Positions 41,867 through 50,492 of a stretch of 64,000 nucleotides of DNA are shown here, in pieces. The DNA lies in assembly GCA_023229465.1 (NCBI GenBank), contig JALNZE010000004.1, positions 62,001 to 126,000 of the forward strand, in the 5' to 3' direction. The translations under genes were made by a program, and so were the position numbers. The notes under the pieces are model-generated. The model worked only from the letters and a program-made list of their open reading frames with translations. It was not told where the DNA came from and searched no databases. Origin of the DNA: Chitinophagaceae bacterium (GTDB lineage Bacteria; Bacteroidota; Bacteroidia; Chitinophagales; Chitinophagaceae). Position 1 is the stretch's first letter. Each line of letters begins with the position of its first letter.

Positions 41867-42242
41867 ATGTTTGAACTTACACAACAGGAATACCTTTCTC
41901 TAAGGTCGCAATTTGCGACCTTAGAGAAAAAGGGCAGAGGGGGCTTATGCAAAATATCTTCCTTTTGCCTTTACTGAACAGGGCATTGCTATGTTGAGCG
42001 GGGTACTTCATTCTGAAAGGGCAATAGAAATGCATATTGCCATTATGCGGGCATTTATTGCTATTAGGCAATTTTTACTTCAGTATAATGACCTTGCCGG
42101 GCAAATAATTGAAATAAAACAATCAGTTTCAAATCACAATGAACAGCTAAGTCAAATTTATGATGCTATTGAAGGCTTGCTGGGGGAAAAAGCCGAACAA
42201 AAAAGATGGGCTGAGCGTGAACTGATCGGGTTTAAGAAATAA
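41861..42242 (+). pseudogene. ORF6N-domain protein remnant, frameshifted
   Basis: The first reading frame, from GATCTTATG at 41861, gives DLMFELTQQEYLSLRSQF and ATLEKKGRGG, then goes off frame to stop. The other frame carries on as AYAKYLPFAFTEQGIAMLSG, then SERAIEMHIAIMRAFIAI and a coiled-coil tail to 42242. The match to ORF6N domain proteins (FMFELT, SLRSQF, FAFTEQGIAML) is clear. The shift lies in a run of five G at 41939-41943; four G would restore the frame. The N-terminal half (usually KILNV...IYEVR) is absent. Such proteins are phage-related DNA-binding factors. Confidence 0.75.
41895..41929. repeat. Perfect 35-bp palindrome, 17-bp arms around one base
   Basis: TTTCTCTAAGGTCGCAA (41895-41911), a central T (41912) and its exact reverse complement (41913-41929). 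It lies inside the ORF6N remnant, over the codons for LSLRSQFATLEK. Confidence 0.9.
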
Positions 42243-42284
42243 ATAATGAAAAAATTGCCTGTTAGCTATCATTTTAATAAATCG

Positions 42285-42292
42285 TATTTTTG
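42285..42292 (+). promoter_or_regulatory. -7 box TATTTTTG upstream of the malic enzyme leader
   Basis: Exact TAnnTTTG match, 106 bases before the malic enzyme ATG. The nearest TTG (42255-42257) is 27 bases away, longer than usual. Confidence 0.45.
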
Positions 42293-42299
42293 CCGCTCC

Positions 42300-42395
42300 T
42301 TACGCAGGGCGAATTGTTCCATTATGAACAGAACCCTGAAGGGTGCGACGCAACAACAGCCGATCTGTTTTGTGCTGCCGGTAACCTAAAAAATA
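42300..42395 (+). promoter_or_regulatory. Structured 5' leader of malic enzyme, class unknown
   Basis: Possible pairings are CAGGG (42305-42309) with CCCTG (42334-42338), inside it GTTC (42316-42319) with GAAC (42326-42329), and later AACAG (42355-42359) with CTGTT (42365-42369). ACCCT (42333-42337) can instead pair with AGGGT (42340-42344), so two folds exclude each other. This may regulate the gene. I do not recognise a riboswitch class. Confidence 0.35.
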
Positions 42396-42398
42396 ATT

Positions 42399-44741
42399 AT
42401 GGCTAAACATACTGACCTGAGAAGAGAGCAGGCATTGGAATATCATTCCAGCGGAAGGCCCGGAAAAATTGAAGTAGTTCCTACCAAAGAAGCCAAAACA
42501 CAACGCGATCTGTCGCTGGCCTACAGTCCGGGTGTGGCCGAACCCTGTAAAGAAATTGCCGCCAACCCGGAAGAGATTTATAAATATACCGCCAAGGGTA
42601 ACCTGGTGGCTGTTATCACTAACGGCACGGCTGTATTGGGTTTGGGGGATATTGGCCCGGAAGCCAGTAAACCCGTAATGGAAGGGAAATGCGTATTGTT
42701 TAAAATATTTGCCGACATAGACGTTTTCGATATCGAGATCAATGAAAAAGATCCTGAAAAATTTGTACAGATTGTAAAATCGCTGGAGCCAACCTTTGGC
42801 GGCATCAATCTCGAAGACATTAAAGCGCCGGAATGTTTTTATATAGAGCAGGAACTGAAGAAGCAGATGAATATTCCTGTAATGCATGACGACCAGCATG
42901 GAACGGCCATCATTAGCAGCGCGGCTATGCTGAATGCCCTGGAACTGCAGAAGAAAAAAATTGAAAAAGTAAGTTTTGTGATTAATGGCGCCGGCGCCGC
43001 GGCCATGGCCTGTATTCAACTGTATGTGGCGCTGGGGGCCAGGTACGAAAATTTTATTGTGTTTGATAAAGATGGGGTTTTGCATACCGGCAGAACGGAT
43101 CTGGGCCCCATTCGCGAAAAATTCGCCGTAAAGAAAAGCGACTGGACCCTGGCCAAAGCCATGAAGGATGCGGATGTGTTTTTGGGGTTGAGCGTGGGTA
43201 ATGTGGTAACACAGGATATGGTGAAGAGTATGGCTAAGAACCCGATTGTTTTTGCGATGGCCAATCCGGATCCGGAAATTACTTATGATGAAGCTACAGC
43301 CGTAAGGAAAGATATTATTATGGCAACCGGCCGGTCTGATTATCCGAACCAGGTAAATAATGTGTTGGGCTTTCCGTATATATTCCGTGGGGCGTTGGAT
43401 GTACGTGCCAGGCAGATTAATGAAGCCATGAAACTGGCGGCAGTAAGGGCTTTGGCCGATCTTGCCAAATCGCCGGTGCCGGATATTGTGAATATGGCGT
43501 ATAACCAGAACAGTATGTCGTTCGGGCCTGAATATATTATTCCAAAACCATTGGATCCGCGATTATTATCTACCGTGGCGCCTGCTGTTGCGAAGGCGGC
43601 TGTAGAAAGTGGTGTGGCACAAAAAGCGATTGAGAACTGGGATGCCTATATTGTTGAACTGAATAAAAGACTGGGATTGGATAACCAGTTAATACGTGCG
43701 ATTGGTAATAAGGCCCGTAAGGATCCGAAACGGTTGGTATTTGCGGAAGCCGATAACCAGAAAATATTGAAGGCGGCCAGTATTTTGTATGATGATGGAA
43801 TCGCGTATCCGATTCTCTTAGGCGATCCTCTTAAGATTAACCGTATAGCGGAAGAAAATAATATTGACCTGTCTGATATTCCTATCATTGATCCGCGTAG
43901 TGATGAAATGGAACCGAAGCGCGATTTTTATGCGGAGCTGTTCTTTAAGAAAAGACAACGCAGGGGTATTAATAAATATGAGAGCCTGAAGCTCATGAAA
44001 GACCGCAACCATTTTGGTTGTATGATGGTGGAAACAGGCGATGCGGATGCCATGCTATCGGGCCTCACTAAAAATTACGCGGAAGCCATCCGCCCCGCCT
44101 TACAGATTATTGGAACGGAAGAAGGCGTGAAAAAAATTGCCGGCATGTATTTGCTGCTTACCAAGAAGGGGCCTTTATTCCTAGCCGATACCACAGTCAA
44201 TTTTAATCCAACAGCCGAAGAGCTGGCGGATATTACCATGATGGTTGCCAAAGAGGTACGCAATTTTAACTTAACACCCAGAATTGCTATGTTGAGCTAT
44301 AGTAATTTTGGCAGCAGCGATTCGCCCGAAGCAAGGTTGGTGGCGGAGGCCACAAAAATATTGAAACATCGTAACCCTTCCCTGGTTGTGGATGGTGAAA
44401 TGCAGGGTAGTATGGCTTTTAACAAAGAAATATTACGCGATAATTATCCTTTTAGTGAACTGGTGGATGAGGATGTGAATGTATTAATGTTTCCTAACTT
44501 AACATCCGGCAACGTAACTTACAACCTGTTAAAGGAAGTAGGCGGCGCCGATGCCATTGGTCCGATATTGTTAGGGTTAAAAAAACCGGTGCATGTTTTA
44601 CAACTCGGAAGTACTGTTCGAAGCATTATTAATATGGCATTGATAGCTGTAGTGGATGCACAACTTAAATGCCGGATGAATACAGATGAAGTAATACAAC
44701 GCAGCGCCTGGTGGAAACGTTTAAAAAAGAGAAAAAAATAA
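42399..44741 (+). CDS. maeB: NADP-dependent malic enzyme with phosphotransacetylase-like domain
   Basis: A 780-residue two-domain enzyme. The N-terminal part (about 1-430) is the malic enzyme: YSPGVAEPCKEIA, ITNGTAVLGLGDIGP, HDDQHGTAIISSAAMLNAL and the Rossmann loop VINGAGAAAMACIQ. The C-terminal part (about 430-780) resembles phosphate acetyltransferase but is usually catalytically silent. It decarboxylates malate to pyruvate with NADP and is often regulated by acetyl-CoA. A leader of about 105 bases precedes it. Confidence 0.95.
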   Translation: MAKHTDLRREQALEYHSSGRPGKIEVVPTKEAKTQRDLSLAYSPGVAEPCKEIAANPEEIYKYTAKGNLVAVITNGTAVLGLGDIGPEASKPVMEGKCVLFKIFADIDVFDIEINEKDPEKFVQIVKSLEPTFGGINLEDIKAPECFYIEQELKKQMNIPVMHDDQHGTAIISSAAMLNALELQKKKIEKVSFVINGAGAAAMACIQLYVALGARYENFIVFDKDGVLHTGRTDLGPIREKFAVKKSDWTLAKAMKDADVFLGLSVGNVVTQDMVKSMAKNPIVFAMANPDPEITYDEATAVRKDIIMATGRSDYPNQVNNVLGFPYIFRGALDVRARQINEAMKLAAVRALADLAKSPVPDIVNMAYNQNSMSFGPEYIIPKPLDPRLLSTVAPAVAKAAVESGVAQKAIENWDAYIVELNKRLGLDNQLIRAIGNKARKDPKRLVFAEADNQKILKAASILYDDGIAYPILLGDPLKINRIAEENNIDLSDIPIIDPRSDEMEPKRDFYAELFFKKRQRRGINKYESLKLMKDRNHFGCMMVETGDADAMLSGLTKNYAEAIRPALQIIGTEEGVKKIAGMYLLLTKKGPLFLADTTVNFNPTAEELADITMMVAKEVRNFNLTPRIAMLSYSNFGSSDSPEARLVAEATKILKHRNPSLVVDGEMQGSMAFNKEILRDNYPFSELVDEDVNVLMFPNLTSGNVTYNLLKEVGGADAIGPILLGLKKPVHVLQLGSTVRSIINMALIAVVDAQLKCRMNTDEVIQRSAWWKRLKKRKK

Positions 44742-44811
44742 AAAAGCGATTAATAATCCCCCACCAAAGAAATTATTAATTCTTAATCATTAATTATTAA
44801 TTAAAGAAAGG

Positions 44812-45549
44812 ATGACATTCTTCACCCACCTCGGCAGGTACCTGCTAATGCTCAAAGGTATGTTTACCCGGCCTGAGAACTGGCGTATGTACTGGAAAGA
44901 ATTTATGCACCAGTGTGTTGAAATAGGCATCGGGGCCTTACCGATTGTGGTAATCATTTCCTTGTTTTTGGGTGCGGTTACTACTGTACAAACAGCGTAT
45001 CAATTGGTTAGTCCATTGGTGCCGGCTTCAACCATTGCACAAATAGTGCGGGATAGTATGATACTTGAATTATCGCCAACAGTAGTAAGTATTGTGCTGG
45101 CTGGGGTGATTGGTAGTAAGATAGCCAGTGAATTGGGTAATATGCGTATTAGTGAGCAAATAGATGCACTGGAGATAATGGGTATCAATACCAAAAGTTA
45201 TTTGATCATGCCCAAAATATTGGGGGCCCTGGTAGTAATTCCTTGTTTAATAGTTATTTCGGCTGTATTGGGTATCTGGGGTGGTCGTACCGCAGGCGCA
45301 TTAACAGGCATACTGTCGAATGATATTTTCGATATCGGACTCAGGCAAAATCTCAACATCTATAATATTAATTTTGCCATGTATAAAGCCTATACTTTTG
45401 CCTTTATTCTAAGCAGTATCCCGGCCTATTATGGATATAATGTAAAAGGGGGTTCCTTAGAGATTGGCAGAGCCAGTACCAGTGCAGTGGTAGTAAGTTG
45501 TATCATTATCCTGGTTGCTGATTATGCATTGGCCGCGCTGCTGTTGTAA
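44812..45549 (+). CDS. MlaE-like ABC transporter permease
   Basis: A 245-residue permease with five or six helices and the MlaE family signature: the KEFMHQCVEIGIGALPIVVI start, FLGAVTTVQTAYQL, SKIASELGNMRISEQIDALE with the EQIDAL coupling helix, and the YYGYNVKGGSLEIGRA end. It should move phospholipids with an ATPase of the MlaF type, which lies at 30376-31158 on the other strand. The DUF4442 gene follows after 11 bases. Confidence 0.92.
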   Translation: MTFFTHLGRYLLMLKGMFTRPENWRMYWKEFMHQCVEIGIGALPIVVIISLFLGAVTTVQTAYQLVSPLVPASTIAQIVRDSMILELSPTVVSIVLAGVIGSKIASELGNMRISEQIDALEIMGINTKSYLIMPKILGALVVIPCLIVISAVLGIWGGRTAGALTGILSNDIFDIGLRQNLNIYNINFAMYKAYTFAFILSSIPAYYGYNVKGGSLEIGRASTSAVVVSCIIILVADYALAALLL

Positions 45550-45560
45550 ATCCCATTATA

Positions 45561-46049
45561 ATGAATCCTGCTTTTCAACTATTCAAAAAACAAATTACCC
45601 ATCCGCTTAAGTTCAAACTTTTTATGCTGCAACGTTTGCCATCGGCATTATTTGCCGGTTTGCGCGTTGCAGCATTGGATGAACAGCAAGCAGTGGTTAC
45701 TGTAAAATATTCATGGTTTAACCAGAACCCTTTTAAGTCCATGTATTTTGCTATTCAGTTAATGGCCGCGGAAATGAGTACGGGTTTGCTGGCTTTTGCA
45801 CAAGTGTATCAAAGAGATCCCGCGGTGAGTATGTTAGTGATTGGGCTGGAAGCGAAATTTGTAAAAAAAGCAGTGGGTACCATTTCATTTAGCTCTAAAG
45901 ATGGACAAGCCATTGATGAGGCCATCGAATCTTCCCTTGCAAGCGGAGAGGGTAAAACGGTTACCTGTTATTCTGTTGGCACCAATGATTCCGGAGAAAT
46001 TGTTTCGGAATACTGGATTACCTGGAGTTTTAAAGCGAAAAAAATATGA
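45561..46049 (+). CDS. DUF4442 hot-dog-fold thioesterase-like protein
   Basis: A 162-residue protein with the DUF4442 pattern: RLPSALFAGLRVAALDE, KYSWFNQNPFKSMYFAIQ and LMAAEMSTGLLAF, like PaaI-type hot-dog thioesterases. The catalytic activity and acyl substrate are unknown. The stop overlaps the next start as ATGA, so it is coupled to the nuclease gene. Confidence 0.85.
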   Translation: MNPAFQLFKKQITHPLKFKLFMLQRLPSALFAGLRVAALDEQQAVVTVKYSWFNQNPFKSMYFAIQLMAAEMSTGLLAFAQVYQRDPAVSMLVIGLEAKFVKKAVGTISFSSKDGQAIDEAIESSLASGEGKTVTCYSVGTNDSGEIVSEYWITWSFKAKKI

Positions 46050-47446
46050 AGATTGCATTTCACGGCGCAGCCAGAACTGTAACGGGTTCCAAACACCTTA
46101 TCACGTTAAATAATGGGAAACATATCCTGCTTGATTGTGGCCTGTTTCAGGGCATGGGTAGAGATACGGATATGCTTAACAGTGAATTCGGGTTTGATCC
46201 GGCTACCATTGATTACCTTATCTTATCGCATGCGCATATCGATCATTGCGGACTGATACCCAAACTGGTAAAAGATGGTTTTACCGGTATTATATTTTCT
46301 ACGCCTGCCACCAAAGAACTGGGCGGTATTTTGCTGGAAGATTCTGCAGAGATACAGCGTGATGATACCCGGTACATTAATAAAAAAAGAGCAAGACTGG
46401 GCCTGCCCCCCTATGAGCCATTATATGATCTGGAAGACGCCGCTAAAGCACTGGAGATGTTTCAGGTAGTTAATTATGGCAAATGGACAAAAATGGGAGA
46501 AGGGGTTGAAGTGTTGTTTACTGATGCGGGTCATATTATAGGAAGTGCGGCGGTTCACTTAATCATTACTGAAGATGGCAAGGAAACAAGAATTAGTTTT
46601 AGCGGAGATGTAGGGCGTTATAATGACGCGATACTTCGTTCGCCTGAAGTGTTTCCGCAGGCGGATTATATTCTGCTGGAGAGTACCTACGGCAATAAAT
46701 TACATGATGAAGTGCATGGCACACCTGATACCATGCTGAAATGGATAGAAAAAACCTGTATACAGAAAAAAGGAAAACTCATCATACCCGCTTTTAGCGT
46801 GGGGCGCACGCAGGAATTATTATTTGCCCTCAATCAACTCGATCTGGAAAATAGCCTTCCCCCTGTGCCGGTATATGTGGATAGTCCATTGAGCAAAGAA
46901 GCCACGGAAATGATAAAAAATTATCCGCAATATTTTAATAAACGTATCAGAAAAATTATGCAATCTGATAAGGATCCGTTTGATTTTAATGGGCTATCAT
47001 TTATAAAAACGGTGGAAGAAAGTAAGCGTCTGAATGAATTGCCGCAACCCTGTGTCATTATTTCGGCAAGCGGTATGGCAGATGCCGGAAGGGTGAAGCA
47101 TCATATCATGAACAATATTGGGGATGAAAAAAATACCATACTGTTAGTGGGATATTGTGAACCACGCTCCCTGGGTGGCAGATTGATGCATGGTGACAAA
47201 GAAGTAAAGATTTTTGGAGACATGTATAAGGTTGTAGCGGAAGTGGGACAGATGCGCAGCATGAGTGCACATGGTGATTACGATGATCTTTGCCAGTTCC
47301 TTGCCTGCCAGAACCCATTACTGGTACAAACCCTTTTTCTGGTACATGGCGACTATGAAGTGCAGCAGGATTTTGCGGGCAGATTAAGGCGAAAGGGGTT
47401 TAGAGAAGTGGTTATTCCAGACAGGCATGATGAAGTAACCTTATAA
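46046..47446 (+). CDS. MBL-fold/beta-CASP RNA-processing nuclease
   Basis: A 466-residue metallo-beta-lactamase nuclease. The HxHxDH zinc motif is in SHAHIDHCGL (residues 61-70), with DAGHIIGSAAVHL and SFSGDVGRY, then the beta-CASP domain and the RNA-specificity tail (VVAEVGQMRSMSAHGDYDDL, VHGDYE). Relatives cleave RNA, like eukaryotic CPSF-73. The native substrate is unknown. It overlaps the DUF4442 gene by 4 bases. Confidence 0.93.
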   Translation: MKIAFHGAARTVTGSKHLITLNNGKHILLDCGLFQGMGRDTDMLNSEFGFDPATIDYLILSHAHIDHCGLIPKLVKDGFTGIIFSTPATKELGGILLEDSAEIQRDDTRYINKKRARLGLPPYEPLYDLEDAAKALEMFQVVNYGKWTKMGEGVEVLFTDAGHIIGSAAVHLIITEDGKETRISFSGDVGRYNDAILRSPEVFPQADYILLESTYGNKLHDEVHGTPDTMLKWIEKTCIQKKGKLIIPAFSVGRTQELLFALNQLDLENSLPPVPVYVDSPLSKEATEMIKNYPQYFNKRIRKIMQSDKDPFDFNGLSFIKTVEESKRLNELPQPCVIISASGMADAGRVKHHIMNNIGDEKNTILLVGYCEPRSLGGRLMHGDKEVKIFGDMYKVVAEVGQMRSMSAHGDYDDLCQFLACQNPLLVQTLFLVHGDYEVQQDFAGRLRRKGFREVVIPDRHDEVTL

Positions 47447-47510
47447 TTTTTTACAAAGTGGCGTAGAGATTTTTTTACTGAGAATTTCGTTCATAAAAAT
47501 CATAACAACT

Positions 47511-48677
47511 ATGCAGGGTGCAGATACTATTCAGGCTGAGATAAAAAAAATATGCCGGGAACATTTCGGGGAAGCCGATATCATCGTTCGCTCTCCGGGC
47601 AGGATTAACCTGATTGGTGAGCATACCGATTATAATCTTGGTTTTGTTTTACCCGCTGCTATTGATAAAGCGGTTTATATAGCCATCCGTAAAAGACCGG
47701 ATATGGAGATACACCTTTTTGCGGCTAACCTGAATCAATCGTATCACACAGCATTTGGTTCTTTGCAACCTTCCCCTCTGCAATGGCCCGATTTTATACT
47801 TGGCGTGGCAGACCAGCTAACTAAGGCTGGTTATGCATTAACAGGGTTTGATGCAGTAGTAATGGGTGATGTACCATTGGGCGCGGGACTCTCTTCTTCC
47901 GCCGCGGTAGAATGCGCCACTGTATTTGCTTTGAATGAATTACTGGAACTGGGATTAGCCAAAAAAGAGATGGTATTGATGGCCCGGAAAGCGGAGAATG
48001 AATTTGTTGGGGTGCAATGTGGTATTATGGATCCGTTTGCAAGTATGTTTGGGAAAAAGGGACAGGTAATTAAATTGGATTGCCGTTCATTGGAATATGC
48101 TTATATGCCTTTTGAATACGATGCTATCAGTATCGTTCTTTTTGATACAGGTGTAAAACATTCCCTGGCTTCATCTGAGTATAATTTACGAAGGCAGGAA
48201 TGTGAAGCGGGTGTTGCCATCATTCAAAAAAAATATCCGGCTGTTCAGCATTTGCGTGATGCGGGTATAGACATGATCAATGATTGTTTGATTGGAGGCA
48301 ATCCGCTTGTTTATAATCGCTGTAAATATGTAGTGGAGGAAATTCAAAGATTGCAGGATGCCTGTGATGACCTGGTAAAGCATGACCTTATCTCTTTCGG
48401 TAAAAAAATGTTTGAAACGCATGATGGACTCAGCCGGTTATACCAGGTAAGCTGTGCGGAAGCGGATGCATTGGTTACGATGGTGAGAAGGGATGCTGCT
48501 GTGTTTGGCGCCCGAATGATGGGTGGCGGTTTTGGCGGCTGTACAATTAATATTGTAAAAAAAGAAAAGGCCCAGGAGCTGATAAACAGGGTAACTAAGG
48601 CTTACACGGAACAGTTTGGGCAACCATTAAAAACCTATGAAGTAAGTATTGCTGATGGCACGTCTTTAGTTATGTAA
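47511..48677 (+). CDS. galK: Galactokinase
   Basis: A 388-residue GHMP kinase. GRINLIGEHTDYN at 30-42 is the galactokinase signature, the ATP loop is LGAGLSSSAAVECATVFAL, and MMGGGFGGCTINIV is the third GHMP motif. It phosphorylates galactose at C1. No galT or other Leloir gene is in the window. The 65-base gap upstream shows no clear promoter. Confidence 0.95.
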   Translation: MQGADTIQAEIKKICREHFGEADIIVRSPGRINLIGEHTDYNLGFVLPAAIDKAVYIAIRKRPDMEIHLFAANLNQSYHTAFGSLQPSPLQWPDFILGVADQLTKAGYALTGFDAVVMGDVPLGAGLSSSAAVECATVFALNELLELGLAKKEMVLMARKAENEFVGVQCGIMDPFASMFGKKGQVIKLDCRSLEYAYMPFEYDAISIVLFDTGVKHSLASSEYNLRRQECEAGVAIIQKKYPAVQHLRDAGIDMINDCLIGGNPLVYNRCKYVVEEIQRLQDACDDLVKHDLISFGKKMFETHDGLSRLYQVSCAEADALVTMVRRDAAVFGARMMGGGFGGCTINIVKKEKAQELINRVTKAYTEQFGQPLKTYEVSIADGTSLVM

Positions 48678-48703
48678 TTCTTTCAAATTATTTTTACTCA
48701 ATT

Positions 48704-50482
48704 ATGTTACAAGCTTCCCTAACTGTTTACCAGGACCTGCTTCACCAATACCGGGAAGAAGCGAAAAATAATAAAAGACAGTTAACCGGTATCAGTATTC
48801 TGCGGGTGCTATTGTTTCTGCTGTTTGCCTGGTTTTTGTATGCTTCTATCAAAGAAAGGTTTTCAGGGAATGACCTGGCTTATGCCATATTTTTTATACT
48901 TGGATTTCTTGTTTCAGTATCCCGGGCGGAAGTTGTAAAAAAGAAAAATGCTTTTCTTCAGCAGTTGATACTGATTAATGAAAATGAAATTAATGTTTGT
49001 AAGGGCCTTCCTTCTTTTTTAGATGATGGCGCGTCATTTGCTACGGCAAAAGGGTTTACAGCGGATCTGTCTGTTTTTGGAAAATATTCCCTTTTTCAGT
49101 TAGTCAACAGAACCGGCAGTCTATCCGGAAAGCAGGCATTATTTTTCAGATTAAGCAATCCTTTTACTGACGCGAAGTCTATTCAAAATTACCAGGCTTG
49201 TTTGCGGGAATTAGCGGGCAAGACGGGCTTCATTCAAAGTTTGCTGGCGCATACGCTCTTATTAAAAGAGGCGGAAGCCCTGCCTGCATTGCAGTCGGAG
49301 ATACCCGCGGGAAAGTTTACTGAATTAACAAACCGGTTCTGGTCAATACTTGCAACAGCATGGCCGGTTACAGGCGCTGTACTGGTTATATTTTCTGTTT
49401 GGAAAGATAACTATCGCCCATTGATAGCCTTTGGTATACTGGGTTTATTTTTATTATCCTTTGTTTTCAGAAAAACAACGGCGCTCTACCGGCAAATTTC
49501 AAAACGAAGTTATTTATATGGCCAGTATGCAATCTGTTTTCGGTTAATTACCGCGGAATCATTTGTGCATCCCTATTTAATACAGAAGCAGGAGGAAATT
49601 TCGGAAGCCGCCGGCGCTTTTCAGCGGTTATCAAAATTAAGCGGGTTGTTTGATCTGCGATTAAACCTGTTTTCCTTTTTAATCAATGGATTATTTTTGT
49701 TTGAACTGCTCTGCGCAAGGGCCTATCTTTCATGGAACAGGCAAAACCAGGGGCATCTTAAAAACTGGTTTGCAACGATGGGAGAATTTGAGTTGCTGCA
49801 TTCGTTGGCTACTTTCCATTTCAATCATCCTTCTTTTATTTTCCCCGAATTAGTTACTGACCGGTTAGTTATCAGGGCATCAGCATTGGGTCATCCTTTG
49901 ATGAAGGAAAACGAAGCGGTAAAGAATGATGTGTCTATAGGGGATACCTCAAAACTTCATTTGATTACAGGTTCTAATATGTCTGGTAAAAGTACTTTTT
50001 TGCGAACCCTTGGAATGAATATGATACTGGCTCAGTCAGGCGCCCCTGTATTTGCCAAATCATTTGAATTTCATCCGGTACGTTTATTAACTTCCTTTCA
50101 TCATATTGATTCACTGGAAGAAAGCACTTCTTATTTTTATGCCGAATTAAAATGTTTGCGGGAGATTATTGAATCATTGACGGCGCCGGTACCGGCGATG
50201 GTTTTACTGGATGAAGTAATGCGTGGAACCAACTCTCAGGATAAACATGATGGTACTGCCTTGCTGATTAAAAAAATATTGCGGTATCCCTGCCTGACTT
50301 TTATTGCAACGCATGATATTGAATTAGGCATATTGGCACAAAGCTATCCTGGTCAGATTGAAAATTTTTGCTTTGAAAGTGAATTAACAGAGAATAGTAT
50401 GCATTTTGATTTTACCATGCGCAGGGGTGTGGCCCAAACGAAAAATGCTACTTACCTGATGAAGCAGATGGGCATCATTTAA
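48704..50482 (+). CDS. MutS-like ATPase with membrane segments
   Basis: A 592-residue protein whose C-terminal third is a MutS-type ABC ATPase: Walker A GSNMSGKST at 423-431, HHIDSLEESTSYFYAELK, Walker B MVLLDEVMRGTNSQD from 499, and ATHD at 535-538. The mismatch-binding domains are absent. The N-terminal part has hydrophobic segments at about 30-48, 58-75, 215-232 and 238-255. This architecture occurs in Bacteroidetes and is usually annotated simply as MutS, but its membrane attachment argues against ordinary mismatch repair. The real substrate is unknown. Confidence 0.87.
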   Translation: MLQASLTVYQDLLHQYREEAKNNKRQLTGISILRVLLFLLFAWFLYASIKERFSGNDLAYAIFFILGFLVSVSRAEVVKKKNAFLQQLILINENEINVCKGLPSFLDDGASFATAKGFTADLSVFGKYSLFQLVNRTGSLSGKQALFFRLSNPFTDAKSIQNYQACLRELAGKTGFIQSLLAHTLLLKEAEALPALQSEIPAGKFTELTNRFWSILATAWPVTGAVLVIFSVWKDNYRPLIAFGILGLFLLSFVFRKTTALYRQISKRSYLYGQYAICFRLITAESFVHPYLIQKQEEISEAAGAFQRLSKLSGLFDLRLNLFSFLINGLFLFELLCARAYLSWNRQNQGHLKNWFATMGEFELLHSLATFHFNHPSFIFPELVTDRLVIRASALGHPLMKENEAVKNDVSIGDTSKLHLITGSNMSGKSTFLRTLGMNMILAQSGAPVFAKSFEFHPVRLLTSFHHIDSLEESTSYFYAELKCLREIIESLTAPVPAMVLLDEVMRGTNSQDKHDGTALLIKKILRYPCLTFIATHDIELGILAQSYPGQIENFCFESELTENSMHFDFTMRRGVAQTKNATYLMKQMGII

Positions 50483-50492
50483 GGCGCCTGAA

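Noticed and set aside
42300..43085. Large minus-strand open frame over the malic enzyme start
   Set aside because: It is antisense to maeB, and the maeB protein is strongly conserved there.
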